A stretch of DNA of 40,499 nt from Gallionella sp. (GTDB taxonomy: Bacteria > Pseudomonadota > Gammaproteobacteria > Burkholderiales > Gallionellaceae): NCBI GenBank assembly GCA_028688275.1, contig JAQTYN010000031.1, forward strand, positions 1-40,499, written 5' to 3'. Of the stretch, positions 1-8,276 are shown piece by piece. The stretch's first letter is position 1, and each line of letters begins with the position of its first letter. The notes under the pieces were generated by a model. It did no database searches and was not told the origin of the DNA. It saw only the letters and a program-made list of their open reading frames with translations. A program made the translations under genes and the position numbers.

Positions 1-32
1 AAGCCTTTGTGTATCGGTTTGAACCGTGCCAT
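1..32 (-). CDS. Transposase N-terminus (partial, runs off the window)
   Basis: Ten complete codons plus two bases are visible, beginning M-A-R-F-K-P-I-H-K-G. An identical start occurs at 40470-40499 on the other strand. The family call (IS1182-type DDE transposase) rests on recognising this N-terminal peptide and on the repetition at both window ends. A purine-rich stretch, AAAGGTGGAGG, precedes the ATG and can serve as ribosome binding site. Confidence 0.6.
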   Translation of the reverse strand, partial: MARFKPIHKG

Positions 33-126
33 GCCGCCTCCACCTTTGTTTTATCGCGTAGTGAAATTATGGCAGATCGCGGGGCGATTTTCTGGGGAAA
101 TTTGGGTTTTTCTACAGCCTCAACGT
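1..126 (-). mobile_element. Left end: 5' part of an IS1182-type insertion sequence
   Basis: Bases 3-126 are the exact reverse complement of 40376-40499 at the other end of the window. On the minus strand, an ATG at 32-30 opens a reading frame MARFKPIHKG(L) that runs off the window. From memory this matches the N-terminus of IS1182-family transposases. The IS outer end lies near 120-126, because the two copies diverge there. The sequence between the IS end and the transposase ATG (about 90 bases) would be its leader. The element is cut by the window edge, so completeness cannot be judged. Confidence 0.75.
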
Positions 127-825
127 TCTCGCCACCACCCACGCCTCAATTCGTGTCGCGCCGCGAGCTTTCACAGCAGCGGCGAGCGCATTAAGACTTG
201 CGCCTGTGGTCAAGACATCATCGACCAGTGCGATTCGCCTCCCCGTCAAATCTTGATCGCATTGGAATGCCCCTCGCATGTTTTTGGCACGTTGATCTCT
301 GGGTAAGCTAGTTTGCGGCTCAGTGGCGCGAATACGTTGACAGGCAGTCGGCAGTAGTTTGAGCTGATGGGTGTAGGCAATGCTTTGCGCCAGCAGCAAC
401 GATTGATTAAAGCCGCGTTCACGTAATCGACTGGGGTGCAGCGGCATGGCAATCACATAATCAGGGCGTTCGGTCAGGTCTATTTTGCGCGCTAATTGCA
501 GGGCGAAAGCGTGTGCCAACGGGAGCTGTTCAGCATATTTCAGCTGTTGAATCAACTTATTCAGTGGATAATGATAAGCAAAAACGGCAGTGGTATGGGT
601 AAAAATTGGCGGTGTTTTCAAGCATTTTCCGCACACTTCCCCTTGCGCGGACGGCAATGCGCACACAGGGCAATGTCCTGCGCCCAAATACGGCAAATCC
701 GCTTCGCACGCCGCGCACCACAGTCCATGATGGCTCATGTCCCCGCACAACACACAGGGTTGAGCGGGGAGAATTCGCTGAAGTTTTAAGCAGATGTTTA
801 ACCATCTATCGCGTAAAATTGACAC
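112..825 (-). CDS. comF: ComF family protein (phosphoribosyltransferase fold, Zn ribbon)
   Basis: A 237-residue protein of normal ComF length. The N-terminus carries four Cys-x-x-Cys pairs (Cys24/27, 37/40, 52/55, 65/68), the zinc-ribbon region of the family. The C-terminal half is a type I phosphoribosyltransferase fold with the PRPP loop [10 protein letters not shown] at 201-210 and the conserved [13 protein letters not shown] at about 130-142. ComF proteins are needed for DNA uptake in naturally competent bacteria; the same family is called GntX in E. coli. The gene is divergent from bioB, a common proteobacterial arrangement. Its last residues and stop are contributed by the adjacent IS: the usual ending is about ARTL, here followed by R-L and a TAG that lies inside the IS-identical sequence. 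Function is probably intact because only the extreme C-terminus is affected. Confidence 0.93.
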   Translation of the reverse strand: MSILRDRWLNICLKLQRILPAQPCVLCGDMSHHGLWCAACEADLPYLGAGHCPVCALPSAQGEVCGKCLKTPPIFTHTTAVFAYHYPLNKLIQQLKYAEQLPLAHAFALQLARKIDLTERPDYVIAMPLHPSRLRERGFNQSLLLAQSIAYTHQLKLLPTACQRIRATEPQTSLPRDQRAKNMRGAFQCDQDLTGRRIALVDDVLTTGASLNALAAAVKARGATRIEAWVVARTLRL

Positions 826-905
826 GTAAGCCGCCTTTCCAAGGAGCGTGCATCACTTATTGCTGCCATTTTTTAAACCGCCATTCTACCGAACACCATC
901 CCACT

Positions 906-1907
906 ATGAACACGCAAGCTATTACTTTTTTTCAACCTATTCAACCCACTCGCCACACCGAGTCACTTTGGTCTGTCGAAGCCGTCACCGCCTTATTCCA
1001 ACTGCCTTTTGCGGATTTGATGTATCGCGCACAACAAGTGCATCGGGAAAATTTTGACCCCAACGCCGTGCAGCTTTCCACCTTGTTGTCGATCAAAACA
1101 GGCGGCTGCTCGGAGGATTGCGGCTATTGCCCACAATCAGCGTTTCATAATGCAGGCGTGGAAAACCAAAAAATGCTGGATGTCTCCGCTGTAGTTGAGG
1201 CCGCCAAAGCCGCACAACACGCGGGGGCTGATCGTTTTTGCATGGGCGCGGCTTGGCGTGAACCCAGCGCGGCAGACATGGAAAGCGTGGTGGAAATGGT
1301 CAAAGCCGTGCGCGGGCTGGGCATGGAAACCTGCGCCACACTGGGGATGTTAAACGACCAACAAACCGAACAACTGCGCGCGGCTGGTTTGGATTATTAC
1401 AATCACAACCTTGATACTTCGCCCGAATTCTATGGTGACATCATCAGCACCCGCGATTACCAAGATCGGCTGGATACACTGGAGCGCGTGCGTAAAGCAG
1501 GGATGCACGTATGCAGCGGCGGCATTGTCGGCATGGGTGAAAATCTCACCCAACGCGCAGGATTAGTGGCACAACTCGCCAATATGAATCCTTACCCCGA
1601 AAGCGTGCCGATTAACAACTTGGTCAAAGTCGAAGGCACGCCGTTAGCGGAAACCGAAAGCCTAGATCCGTTTGATTTCGTGCGCACCATCGCCGTCGCC
1701 CGCATCACCATGCCCACCGCCCGTGTGCGCCTGTCTGCAGGACGGCAACAAATGTCCGACGCGATTCAAGCATTGTGCTTCCTTGCAGGTGCAAACTCAA
1801 TTTTCTACGGCGACCAACTGTTGACCACGGGCAACCCCATGGTCGAACAAGATCGTGCTTTGTTGGATAAATTGGGGATGTATGCTTTGGCGGATAAGCA
1901 CGTATAG
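906..1907 (+). CDS. bioB: Biotin synthase
   Basis: A radical-SAM enzyme that inserts sulfur into dethiobiotin, the last step of biotin synthesis, acting in the cytoplasm. The 333-residue product is close to the E. coli length (346). The SAM cluster motif C-SED-C-GY-C is at Cys68, Cys72 and Cys75, and the conserved YYNHNLDT and [10 protein letters not shown] stretches, typical of BioB, follow. The open frame extends 300 bases upstream, but that part lacks BioB homology and has no start codon close to the gene, so ATG 906 is chosen; no clear Shine-Dalgarno sequence precedes it. bioF, bioH or bioC do not follow: the gene ends in a strong terminator, so here bioB is a single-gene unit divergent from comF. 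Confidence 0.96.
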   Translation: MNTQAITFFQPIQPTRHTESLWSVEAVTALFQLPFADLMYRAQQVHRENFDPNAVQLSTLLSIKTGGCSEDCGYCPQSAFHNAGVENQKMLDVSAVVEAAKAAQHAGADRFCMGAAWREPSAADMESVVEMVKAVRGLGMETCATLGMLNDQQTEQLRAAGLDYYNHNLDTSPEFYGDIISTRDYQDRLDTLERVRKAGMHVCSGGIVGMGENLTQRAGLVAQLANMNPYPESVPINNLVKVEGTPLAETESLDPFDFVRTIAVARITMPTARVRLSAGRQQMSDAIQALCFLAGANSIFYGDQLLTTGNPMVEQDRALLDKLGMYALADKHV

Positions 1908-1922
1908 CCTGCTGGCACACCA

Positions 1923-1956
1923 AAAGACAAGGGCACGTTTCCGTGCCCTTGTCTTT
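1923..1956. terminator. Two-way intrinsic terminator after bioB
   Basis: A perfect 15-bp stem (AAAGACAAGGGCACG with a TTTC loop) is flanked by A-rich and T-rich ends, so it can stop transcription from bioB (+) and from the large gene on the minus strand. A near-identical hairpin sits at 8224-8251 behind amtB. Together with the following bases it forms a duplicated block of about 105 bp. Confidence 0.85.
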
Positions 1957-1978
1957 AACTACCTACTGAAACCAAGGT

Positions 1979-2030
1979 TTACAGGTTATATGCCGTTCGA
2001 CGTGGGTCGTTATATCCAAGCCTTTGTATC
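1979..2030 (-). pseudogene. Remnant of an amtB 3' end (duplicate)
   Basis: On the minus strand these bases align with the last about 17 codons of amtB (8277-8330): the words GGTTATA, GTTCG, CGTGG and ATCCA recur in order, including the final CTGTAA. The copy carries several substitutions and a one-base deletion close to the stop, so it no longer reads as AmtB. The homology continues through the terminator (1923-1956 versus 8224-8251). The stop codon of the large STAND gene (2010-2012) lies inside this remnant, in another frame. Confidence 0.75.
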
Positions 2031-5000
2031 TATGGAATAGACCTGAATATTTTTACCATCTTCGGTGAAGCTGCGATTAACCGCTCGCATGATGGATATT
2101 GGTGCAAATTTCTGAAGCAGGATGGATTGAGCGTCAGGGGAGGCGACCACCAACCAGCCGTCACCCGTCACTTCATCATGACGTGGGGGGCGTCGATCGA
2201 CAGGACCATCTTGCCACCAGATGCTTTCCACCATCGTTCGTCCTGCCGCATTAACCCAACGAAACAATCCTTCTTCAGAAAGCGACCAGCCAAGTTTCAC
2301 CGCAAAGGCAGGGTTAAACGCCAACCATTCTGTGTTTCCAATAGCGACTTGATATGCTTTTCCATAAACGACCAGTGCTGGAAGTTCCCCTGCTCCATAA
2401 AGGTTAGGGTACTCACTGGCGTTCCATATTGACTGATGCGGAAAAAAATTGAAAGCACCCCTCAACTCATCTGGTCGAGGATAATCAGGATGGCAAGCCA
2501 TGGAAAAGCGTTGCTCAGTGGGAACTGACCAACTCCATTCTTTGAATTGAGTGAGTTCCCCAATCACCAAATATCCCGCATCCAAATTGATTGCAAATTG
2601 ATCGAAGGCAATATCCCGCTTTGCTATCCATTCATTTTCTTTGCTAGAAAAGCCAAGCATATCAAAGGGGGTAGTTGCATTTGGGCGTACTACAGGCTCT
2701 TTTCCTGCAAGCCGCCAGTCATAACGACAAAGCTGACTGTAGGCGAACATTTGCGCATTCATATCTATTCGTTCAGCGTCGGCAAGTTCTGAAACCACAT
2801 GAGAAATGGCACGCAATGCAACTTGCGGTCTGAGTCGGTTGCATGGCAATTTTAATTCGATGAAATCCAAGAGCTTCTTAGATTGGTCCGCTGCTGATTT
2901 ACACCACTGTGTTTCAGGAACTAGCTGACGCATCAGCATTGCCGCCCTTTGTAGTAGATTTTCTAGTGGAATGTCAGATGCGCGACTTAGCATTTTCAGT
3001 ACACCATCGAATGGTCGCGTCATTTCCAATGCGTCATCGATGTCTGGATATGACTCATCAGCGCGTATGGCATTAAAAGGCATGGCTCGCTCGGTGCTTA
3101 CTAATGGTGGCAAATGCAGGTTGTAAGTCAAGGGTAAAGGCTGTGCGGCATTCTGGAATATCTCAAAATCAAGTCCCATTTCTTCAGCAAGTTTCGTTGC
3201 CATCACCCGCACTACATAATCGGGTGAGAATAGAAGTGAACGTATTTGCGCAGTATAGTTTTGAGCGAGCAATGCTCCTCGTTGCCAAGTGGTATCTAAA
3301 ACTGCCAGTCCTTGGATTACCTTCAGCGAATCACTGGACAATTGTGCCGAAATAACAGCCTCAATGGCAGAGGGTGCAATGTTCCGCATGACGAATTCGC
3401 ACAGCGTGCAATGCACTTGATCGCGCACTTCGTCAATTGGTAGATTCCCCGCCCATACCACCGCTTGTAGCAAAACATCTTCGGCTGTCAGCTCAGATTC
3501 ATGCGGGGATGGGGATCGCTCCTCAGCGAGGGAGAAATCTGAGAGCTGATAGATATGCTCCCGAATCTCAGGCCACAACTGTTCCCATGGCACTTCCTCG
3601 AAAAGAATTTCGGCTAATTCTTCGAGGTTATGGATCAGATTTTGCGGATAGTGAAACTCGGAGATGTAATCATCAACCAGCATTTCAAGTGCAGATGGTC
3701 GCCACTTATTGGGAGCGATGGCGATAAGTGCCTTGAGAGCGTGCTGACGGCTGCCGCCATCCCAACTTCTGTCCCAACCTGATGCCGTTGTTTTACCCAG
3801 AACAGCTTCAAGCATGAGCAATGCTTCAGGGGTATAACCAAGATCATGGAGTCTGGATGCGCACATATTGCGCACCATGTCATCAAGCCCATGAGGCTCC
3901 AACAATACAAGCAAGCGGTGTATCTGTTGGACAGAAAATCGTACAACCAATGATTTTATGACTCTTCGCCACGGGAAATATTGGGTTTCAGCAATAGAAT
4001 CAATCAAGGCAGTTAGCTGTTCAAAAGAACTGACTAAAACCGACACATCTTCCTCGGACAAGATTTTGCCATTTTTTAATACCAATTTGATAGTTGAGCT
4101 AGATTGCACACTGGGATTTTCAGCCAGTAACCGCTCGAAAATGCGACTATCTTGCCCTGCTTCGCGTAGCCCCGCGATGACTGTTCGCCATATACTAGGT
4201 CGCTCTTCTGGATAGCTTTTAATTTGAATCGCCTGTGTAAATTCGCTCATAAGGCGCACCGTAATCTCAGGCTTGGCACATTGCGCTGTGCGGGTAGTCA
4301 GTTGTTTTACCAGAGGTTCATAGAGGTTGGCATCAAATGGAATCAACAAGTGGCGAGCAACTACAAAAATGGCCTCCAAAGGGGGATGTTCGCGGCGTAG
4401 CGCGCCCAACAGAAGCCCACTCACCGCGCTACTAAAATGTATTCCACCGTGTTCCAGCAACCAAACAAAAAGGGTATTTGCATAACTGGGATTAACGAGC
4501 ATAGCCAAAGCCAATAACTCAGTTGCGGCATCCTGTGTTCCTCGACCACGTCCTGCTTGTTCTAAAACGACGAGTGCAGTGGCGAAATTCCCAATATCTT
4601 CACTGACTAAATTGGATTGTGTTGCCGCCGTTTTGGCGAGTAAATCAACCCATTGCTGTAATTGGCGATCTTTACGATAGTGGATACCAAAAGAATCTTT
4701 GAGTAGTCGAGGGATGAGAGTGCGGCCTCGCTCGGCTTCACCGACTTCGCTCCACGCGAGCGCAAGCTGACCATATTCGTTTGTCCTCTCGTGTACCTCG
4801 TGCCACACACCTATTTTTTGTTCTAGCACTTCCAATCGGCGAATGAGCGTATCTCGATCATCATCATGACGATAAAGCAACAAGGAAACATCAAGCTGTC
4901 TTTGCGTAGGCCAGTACTGCGCAGTTTCTTGTTGCGCCCATTGCTGTGCAAACGCGTCACTCAACGACCGAACTGCCTCCTGTCCATGCGCGGCAACGGC

Positions 5001-8000
5001 TCGAATCATGAGCTCGAAATAGTCTTTTGCCGCACCTGAAAATTGATGCCAAGCTGTCCAATCTCGTGTTTCACGATAGCTTCGATTAAAAAGGCGGATG
5101 GCGGAATAAAGGGAACGAACAATTTCATGGGGAGGCATCTTGTCCCCCTTCTTGGCACGCCCCCAGACTGAAGCAATGATGACGAATTGTCTTTCAAATA
5201 GTACGTTTCCATGCTGACGAGAATCTCCCGAATCAGGCACTACAGCGACGGGATCGACCGATTGTCCGAGTGCGACAAGCATTCGATTTAAACGAATTCG
5301 CAAACTAAAAGGGGCTAAATGCTTCCAATCATAGGATGTCCAGTTGTAATTCACTGGTTGTGCTATACCCTCAATCCAACGCGTGGCAGCTTCTCTATCT
5401 CCTCGAATCGTAAACAGATATTCCGCTACTTGCACTCTATCTAAATCGTCAAGTATCTCTTTGGTAGCCCACAGCAGAATACGCTCTAATGCCATTTGAG
5501 CCTCTGGATGAAAGGGGTGCAAATGGCAAATATTGAAATCTAATAGCTGGCAAAGTGCTTCCTGCGCTTCGGGTTCAATCGACAATGTCCGCAAGGCTGT
5601 CCATTTATCACAGTCGTCAAATTCTGAAACCGCAGATACAAGCACATGGCGCAAATCGGTGCGAATATCATCAAGGTCTTCGTCTAAAACATCAGTAGTT
5701 TCTTCTACCTTCAATGATCCAATTACGGTTCCCAATTCCCTAATTGAGCGAAAGTGATGCGCGCATTGTATCCAACACTCCAATTCACTTGTGTGTCTAA
5801 TAGGGCGTGCACCACTTAACAACTCCAGTGGTTCTGCTGCATCAAATATCAATCTTGCCGCATTGATTTCACCCTTAGAAATCAGATGCAGGCAAAACTT
5901 AAGCCCCACATCACCAGTAACACGCAGATTGCGACCAACCATCAAATAGTTTAGCGCAGCTTCCGTTCCATACAGTGAAAGAAGCAGCTCAGACCATTCC
6001 ATCTGTTCCAGCACTTGTTGCCGCTCTCCCAATTCGTGTTCAACGAGTAGATAGCGAAAAATTGCGACGGCATCCTGTTTCGCTTGTGCGGCTCGCAATG
6101 AAAAAGCAATATCCTCTTTGATATTTATTAGCGGGCGTAGGTCATAAAATTGGCGGCGGAAATAGTCCTGAGTTGTAAGTTTTAATACGGTTTCCCACTC
6201 CTCTGCACAGGCAAAGTGGTAAAGAGCCTCCCAGTTGAAGGCGTTATCAACCGATGCTTGAGAAGCCAAGTCAGCCAATCGATGGTGGTACGTCCGATTT
6301 CTTGCAAGATCATGCTCGCCTAAAACATCTTGAGATGTGCGATTTAGAATAAATTGGCGGAAACTATTGTGGAAAAATCGCCAGCGGTAAGGTGTATCTT
6401 TGTGGAAATAGAAACTTGTTTCTTGCACTAAATTTCGTACCGTCGCTTCATCAACCCATTTCACCAATTCCCGTGGGTCGAAGGCAATTCGCAAGCGAGC
6501 AAGCAATGCTAACAGCTCTCGCAAAGCGGCATTTTGTTGTATGCCCTGCCAATAAATTTCGTAGTGTTGGTCAATATGATCCCGATAAGGATTAGCGTTA
6601 TGAAGAACCGAGTCTATCGCTGACGAATCAGATGCACTCGCCAACATGCCGATCAAATAACTGATCGCCAAGGGATGTCCGTCAGACAGACGGTAGATTG
6701 TTTCTTTTTGTGCGGTGGTGAACGGAGTCGATAACGCCGCCTTGCCGATCATGTCGAAAACTTGTGCGCGTTCAAGCGGGCGCATGTTCAGTATCCGAGG
6801 GGAGTTTGGTGATAGTTGTGTTTTAACCGCAGGAGGCAACCCCTTTAAGGCTAAGGTTTGACTACCCAAAATAAACAACACCCCGTCTGGCAAAGTATCA
6901 GGGTGCGGAAGCACCTCAAGCAGACTTCGAGTTGGCTTTTGTTCGCGCTCAATATGATCGAGTCCGTCAACCAAAATCAGCGTAAACACGCCATCTTTTA
7001 GCCATGCGTCGTGTATCTCAGCTAATTGTCGGCTGAATTGCGCAAGTAGTTCCTCCGTTGTTTTTGCCTGACTGTTGCCGCCTTGAAAGCCACGAGATTT
7101 CAGAGCTAAAACCATGTCGTGCAGAAAACTCGCCGCCTCACCACGCCCTTGCGCAAGATTGTCAGGGACAAAAGCATAGTAGCGGACGACCCGATAACCG
7201 CTGCGATAGCGCAAGGTATGAGTCAGGGTGGTAGATTTCCCAGAACCTGGCGTGCCAAGCAAAGCCAAATAACCACGCTTGTGTTGTGCCAGTGCATTTT
7301 CCAGATCGTTGATCGTGGCAGAAATGGGTTGGTAAAGATCGTCGATATGGAACTCATGCAAAAAACGTGGAGAGAAACGATCCGTCCAACCCAAACGCTT
7401 GAGTAAATCATCTCGCTCAATTTTGATTTCTCGTTTGTCCGCCCCGACGGTATGAAAGAGGAAGTTACAAAGCGTTTCAATGTCTTGTTCTTGACGTAAT
7501 CCATCGCGTGTAGATGATGCGCTAGGCAATTTATAACCGAGCTCAAATTCACAATCTCGAATGAAAGAGGTGAAATCAGATTGCCCAATTCCAGACGCAT
7601 CTTTCAGTTCAATCAGCGCAGGCTTCCATCCCATAGGGCAAGCATCAAATCCGTCGCTTGTCCAGCTTCGATCCTTCCAGCAGTCTGTCAAGAAACCTTG
7701 GAGGTTGCCAATAGAAATTGTGTTGCGATCATTGGGGATTGCTGCATTTGCGGACGCGATGTCGCGAGCCACTAGATGAACAACCACGCGTCGAGTGAGA
7801 TGGGCTTGTTTAAGTTTATGCCATCCCCCCGCAAGCTGCCCGATCAATCCTTTGCTGGAAGTAAGTGTTGTGTCGCCCTTACCGCTTGTTAAATCATTAA
7901 ATGAAAGAGTCCCGACTTGCTCGCCCCATTTCACTTGATAGGCATCTAGCCGACCTGACGTGGCAACCTGAATGTCGTCTACTCTACCCGCCGCTGGGTC

Positions 8001-8129
8001 AGCGATAGCTATCCAGTCCAGCTCTCCTTTGACTAAAGCTGAATAAATAATCTCTGCGGCAAGACGATACTGAAAGGCGTATCCGACTATTGCTGCACGT
8101 TCTCCGCTAGATGATGGGCGATTGGTCAT
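2010..8129 (-). CDS. Giant STAND NTPase with N-terminal nuclease-like domain (Avs-like, putative anti-phage)
   Basis: A 2039-residue protein. Residues about 10-130 resemble DUF4297/Cap4-type PD-(D/E)xK nucleases: GYAFQY at 16-21, Asp51-Asp52, and the QVK core at 65-67. A P-loop NTPase follows: Walker A GTPGSGKST at 292-300, Walker B LILVDGLDH at 384-392, and a GHPLA motif near 484 as in STAND/NACHT proteins. From about 560 to 1700 the protein is helical and repeat-like, as in TPR/ARM sensors. The last about 250 residues look more beta-rich and I do not recognise them. This order (effector, STAND switch, long sensor) is that of Avs anti-phage proteins, where phage-protein binding triggers the nuclease. 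The start at ATG 8129 is preferred because the 35 upstream codons run through the amtB terminator. The gene lies behind that terminator, so it needs its own promoter. Domain order is seen; defence function is inferred. Confidence 0.7.
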   Translation of the reverse strand: MTNRPSSSGERAAIVGYAFQYRLAAEIIYSALVKGELDWIAIADPAAGRVDDIQVATSGRLDAYQVKWGEQVGTLSFNDLTSGKGDTTLTSSKGLIGQLAGGWHKLKQAHLTRRVVVHLVARDIASANAAIPNDRNTISIGNLQGFLTDCWKDRSWTSDGFDACPMGWKPALIELKDASGIGQSDFTSFIRDCEFELGYKLPSASSTRDGLRQEQDIETLCNFLFHTVGADKREIKIERDDLLKRLGWTDRFSPRFLHEFHIDDLYQPISATINDLENALAQHKRGYLALLGTPGSGKSTTLTHTLRYRSGYRVVRYYAFVPDNLAQGRGEAASFLHDMVLALKSRGFQGGNSQAKTTEELLAQFSRQLAEIHDAWLKDGVFTLILVDGLDHIEREQKPTRSLLEVLPHPDTLPDGVLFILGSQTLALKGLPPAVKTQLSPNSPRILNMRPLERAQVFDMIGKAALSTPFTTAQKETIYRLSDGHPLAISYLIGMLASASDSSAIDSVLHNANPYRDHIDQHYEIYWQGIQQNAALRELLALLARLRIAFDPRELVKWVDEATVRNLVQETSFYFHKDTPYRWRFFHNSFRQFILNRTSQDVLGEHDLARNRTYHHRLADLASQASVDNAFNWEALYHFACAEEWETVLKLTTQDYFRRQFYDLRPLINIKEDIAFSLRAAQAKQDAVAIFRYLLVEHELGERQQVLEQMEWSELLLSLYGTEAALNYLMVGRNLRVTGDVGLKFCLHLISKGEINAARLIFDAAEPLELLSGARPIRHTSELECWIQCAHHFRSIRELGTVIGSLKVEETTDVLDEDLDDIRTDLRHVLVSAVSEFDDCDKWTALRTLSIEPEAQEALCQLLDFNICHLHPFHPEAQMALERILLWATKEILDDLDRVQVAEYLFTIRGDREAATRWIEGIAQPVNYNWTSYDWKHLAPFSLRIRLNRMLVALGQSVDPVAVVPDSGDSRQHGNVLFERQFVIIASVWGRAKKGDKMPPHEIVRSLYSAIRLFNRSYRETRDWTAWHQFSGAAKDYFELMIRAVAAHGQEAVRSLSDAFAQQWAQQETAQYWPTQRQLDVSLLLYRHDDDRDTLIRRLEVLEQKIGVWHEVHERTNEYGQLALAWSEVGEAERGRTLIPRLLKDSFGIHYRKDRQLQQWVDLLAKTAATQSNLVSEDIGNFATALVVLEQAGRGRGTQDAATELLALAMLVNPSYANTLFVWLLEHGGIHFSSAVSGLLLGALRREHPPLEAIFVVARHLLIPFDANLYEPLVKQLTTRTAQCAKPEITVRLMSEFTQAIQIKSYPEERPSIWRTVIAGLREAGQDSRIFERLLAENPSVQSSSTIKLVLKNGKILSEEDVSVLVSSFEQLTALIDSIAETQYFPWRRVIKSLVVRFSVQQIHRLLVLLEPHGLDDMVRNMCASRLHDLGYTPEALLMLEAVLGKTTASGWDRSWDGGSRQHALKALIAIAPNKWRPSALEMLVDDYISEFHYPQNLIHNLEELAEILFEEVPWEQLWPEIREHIYQLSDFSLAEERSPSPHESELTAEDVLLQAVVWAGNLPIDEVRDQVHCTLCEFVMRNIAPSAIEAVISAQLSSDSLKVIQGLAVLDTTWQRGALLAQNYTAQIRSLLFSPDYVVRVMATKLAEEMGLDFEIFQNAAQPLPLTYNLHLPPLVSTERAMPFNAIRADESYPDIDDALEMTRPFDGVLKMLSRASDIPLENLLQRAAMLMRQLVPETQWCKSAADQSKKLLDFIELKLPCNRLRPQVALRAISHVVSELADAERIDMNAQMFAYSQLCRYDWRLAGKEPVVRPNATTPFDMLGFSSKENEWIAKRDIAFDQFAINLDAGYLVIGELTQFKEWSWSVPTEQRFSMACHPDYPRPDELRGAFNFFPHQSIWNASEYPNLYGAGELPALVVYGKAYQVAIGNTEWLAFNPAFAVKLGWSLSEEGLFRWVNAAGRTMVESIWWQDGPVDRRPPRHDEVTGDGWLVVASPDAQSILLQKFAPISIMRAVNRSFTEDGKNIQVYSIDTKAWI

Positions 8130-8191
8130 TGTGAAATAAGGTGATGGTTTGCTTATCAGTATAGCCGAAGGGGCAATAAATTTTAGTCTTC

Positions 8192-8207
8192 GAAAATGTC
8201 CATTTTC
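8192..8207. promoter_or_regulatory. Inverted repeat upstream of the STAND gene
   Basis: GAAAATG-TC-CATTTTC is a perfect 7-bp inverted repeat about 65 bases upstream of the chosen start, in the only stretch (8130-8223) that can hold the promoter of the large gene. Outer TTTTAG/CTAAAA halves make it longer but asymmetric. A TATACT hexamer, a possible -10, lies downstream of it on the minus strand. It could be an operator or only a hairpin. Confidence 0.35.
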
Positions 8208-8223
8208 AGAATAGCCTAAAACA

Positions 8224-8251
8224 AACAAGGGCACGTTTCCGTGCCCTTGTT
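8224..8251. terminator. Terminator after amtB
   Basis: A 12-bp stem (AACAAGGGCACG, TTTC loop) lies 25 bases beyond the amtB stop. It is nearly the same hairpin as 1923-1956. It separates amtB transcription from the large STAND gene further downstream. Confidence 0.8.
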
Positions 8252-8276
8252 GTTTACTACTTACCGAAACTTAGGT

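Noticed and set aside
606..905. Upstream extension of the bioB reading frame by 100 codons
   Set aside because: No BioB homology, overlaps comF on the other strand, and ATG 906 gives the normal protein.
8130..8234. Upstream start of the STAND gene at 8234
   Set aside because: The extra 35 codons run through the amtB terminator hairpin; the peptide looks random.
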